From: an uncultured Collinsella sp.
Lineage (GTDB): Bacteria; Actinomycetota; Coriobacteriia; Coriobacteriales; Coriobacteriaceae
Direction of reading: 5' to 3'
NCBI GenBank assembly: GCA_902491415.1
Contig: CABUHP010000101.1
Span: 1 to 6,527 of the forward strand
Length of the DNA: 6,527 bases
In this document: positions 5,427-6,527 of the stretch, piece after piece
Position numbering within the stretch: the stretch's first letter is position 1
Layout of the letters: each line of letters begins with the position of its first letter
The notes under the pieces: generated by a model
What the model was told of the DNA's origin: nothing
Databases searched by the model: none
The model's input: only the letters and a program-made list of their open reading frames with translations
Program-made: the position numbers and the translations under genes

Positions 5427-6527
5427 CTATTGTGCCGAGCCCGCAACGGGCTCAAAATGCTTGTCCTTCACGGCCGCGGCCAGACGATCTGCCAGATTGC
5501 GTACGCGCGAATCCAGGCGCGCGGCACCTGGATTGACAAAGAAACGGGCCGTGCAGTCCATGATGCGACCGGTAATGACCAGGTCGTTGTCGCGTAGCGT
5601 GGCACCCGTGGCGGTAATATCCACGATGCGGTCGGTCATGCCGACAATGGGACCCAGCTCGATGTTACCGTGAAGCGAAACGATGTCGGCGTTCACGCCT
5701 CGCTCGGCATACCAGGCGCTCGCGATGCGCGGATACTTGGTGGCCACGCGAAGCGACCCGCGACGAGCATAGTTGCGCTCGGCCTGACCGGCGCGCCGTG
5801 CGGGCTCCGCCTCGATAAAGGTGCACAGGCCATAGCCCAGGTCGACCAGCTGCAGCAGGTTGAGGTCTGCCTCGATGAGCGAGTCCCAGCCGCAGATGCC
5901 GCAATCGGCACCGCCGCAACCCACAAAGGCAGGCGCATCGCTGGGACGCACGATGACAAACTCGATATCGCCGACCGCGCCCTCGCCGGCACGCGTGTCG
6001 CGGCCGCGCACGATCAGGTGACGGCCGGGGTCACGCAGCTCGGAGACGTCCAGGCCCGCGGTCTCAAGCACGTCGAGCGTGTCGGCCTTAAGCGAGCCCT
6101 TGGGCACGGCGATGCGTAGCGGGCCTTCGGCGCCGCGGCCCACGGCGTGGTCACCATCGGAGGCGGCGTCCTCGGCAGAGGTGCACGCGGCCTCCAGACG
6201 CTCGAGCGAAAAGGCGAAGCCCGCCGCCGGCACCTCGATGCCGTCGCCGAACGCGCCGGTAAAGATAGAGTCGTAGCGACCGCCCGAGCCCACCGGATCG
6301 GGCAGGCCACCGGCATAGGCCTTAAAGACCAGGCCCGTGTAGTAATCGAAAGAATTCATAATGGAAAAGTCGAAGGACAGCACCTGAGCGTCCTCGGGCG
6401 CCAGGCCCTCGACCAGCGCGCGCAGCTCACGCGTGAGCGGCGCGACAATACCGGCAGCCGCCAGCAGCGCATCCACGCGATCGAGCACTTCGGCCCCACC
6501 ATGCAAGCGCGGCAGTTCGCTGACGGC
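5427..6527 (-). CDS. hisZG: ATP phosphoribosyltransferase HisZ-HisG fusion (5' end cut by window edge)
   Basis: This is one uninterrupted frame of 366 visible codons, open through the right edge. Visible residues 1-111 are the end of a HisZ (HisS-like) regulatory domain: LPRLHGGAEVLD (5-16), FDYYTGLVFKAY (60-71), GSGGRYD (80-86) and GFAFSLERL (103-111). A polar, acidic Ala/Gly linker (112-136) joins it to a short-form HisG catalytic domain (137-366). The HisG part shows RIAVPKGSL, RPSDAPAFV, GICGWDSL, VATKYPRI and the PRPP-binding loop DITATGATLRDN (303-314). It makes phosphoribosyl-ATP from ATP and PRPP, the committed and normally feedback-inhibited step. Short HisG is known to need HisZ for activity and regulation; here the two are covalently joined. 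No anticodon-binding domain follows the synthetase-like part, so this is HisZ and not a histidyl-tRNA synthetase. I see no ribosome binding site near the junction that would suggest a separate HisG. The true start, and any operon promoter or leader, lie outside the window. Confidence 0.93.
   Translation of the reverse strand, partial: AVSELPRLHGGAEVLDRVDALLAAAGIVAPLTRELRALVEGLAPEDAQVLSFDFSIMNSFDYYTGLVFKAYAGGLPDPVGSGGRYDSIFTGAFGDGIEVPAAGFAFSLERLEAACTSAEDAASDGDHAVGRGAEGPLRIAVPKGSLKADTLDVLETAGLDVSELRDPGRHLIVRGRDTRAGEGAVGDIEFVIVRPSDAPAFVGCGGADCGICGWDSLIEADLNLLQLVDLGYGLCTFIEAEPARRAGQAERNYARRGSLRVATKYPRIASAWYAERGVNADIVSLHGNIELGPIVGMTDRIVDITATGATLRDNDLVITGRIMDCTARFFVNPGAARLDSRVRNLADRLAAAVKDKHFEPVAGSAQ

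Noticed and set aside
3861..5597. Plus-strand open frames (3861-4568 and 4845-5597) opposite hisD and HisG
   Set aside because: Antisense shadows; no motif and no independent ribosome binding site or codon signal.
6504..6506. TTG at 6506 as the start of the HisZ-HisG gene
   Set aside because: The frame is open upstream to the window edge and the upstream codons continue the conserved LPRLHGG motif, so the gene begins outside the window.
6195..6527. Histidyl-tRNA synthetase (HisS) as the identity of the right-edge domain
   Set aside because: The class II synthetase-like motifs are followed by a linker and HisG, not by an anticodon-binding domain, and the gene sits at the head of a his operon; HisZ fits better.

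Overview
The window is part of one histidine biosynthesis operon, read entirely on the minus strand (right to left). Seven open reading frames appear in transcription order: hisZ-hisG (fused, 5' end cut by the right edge), hisD, hisC, hisB, hisH, hisA and hisF (3' end cut by the left edge). The DNA is GC-rich, with strong GC preference at third codon positions and clear Shine-Dalgarno sites. Together with the short-form HisG joined to a HisZ domain and a monofunctional HisB, this suggests a high-GC actinobacterium. A Coriobacteriia member (Collinsella-like) is my best guess, from recall of family patterns and not from a search.

Layout, transcribed from high to low coordinates: 5427-6527 HisZ/HisG fusion; 5322-5426 a 105-bp spacer; 3885-5321 hisD; 2768-3883 hisC; 2180-2767 hisB; 2101-2179 a 79-bp spacer carrying a perfect 16-bp inverted repeat; 1399-2100 hisH (GTG start); 659-1402 hisA; 1-655 hisF. 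Apart from the two spacers the genes are packed with gaps of 0 to 3 bp or a 4-bp ATGA overlap. Their Shine-Dalgarno sites lie inside the 3' end of the preceding gene, which suggests translational coupling. No gene lies on the plus strand; the long plus-strand reading frames are antisense shadows of the his genes.

Function: HisZG joins ATP and PRPP (step 1). HisA isomerises ProFAR to PRFAR. HisH/HisF form the glutamine amidotransferase/cyclase that gives imidazole glycerol phosphate and AICAR. HisB dehydrates IGP, HisC transaminates imidazole-acetol phosphate, and HisD oxidises histidinol to histidine. The HisI/HisE steps and histidinol-phosphate phosphatase are not encoded here; hisI/hisE could lie just downstream, beyond the left edge. 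All catalytic residues I checked are intact.

This is mostly a conventional pathway region. The points worth a second look are the in-frame HisZ-HisG fusion, the perfect inverted repeat that interrupts the otherwise tight operon between hisB and hisH, a small palindrome over the hisB stop codon, and the recurring C-terminal Glu-Glu codons that double as ribosome binding sites. I do not see an undescribed system.
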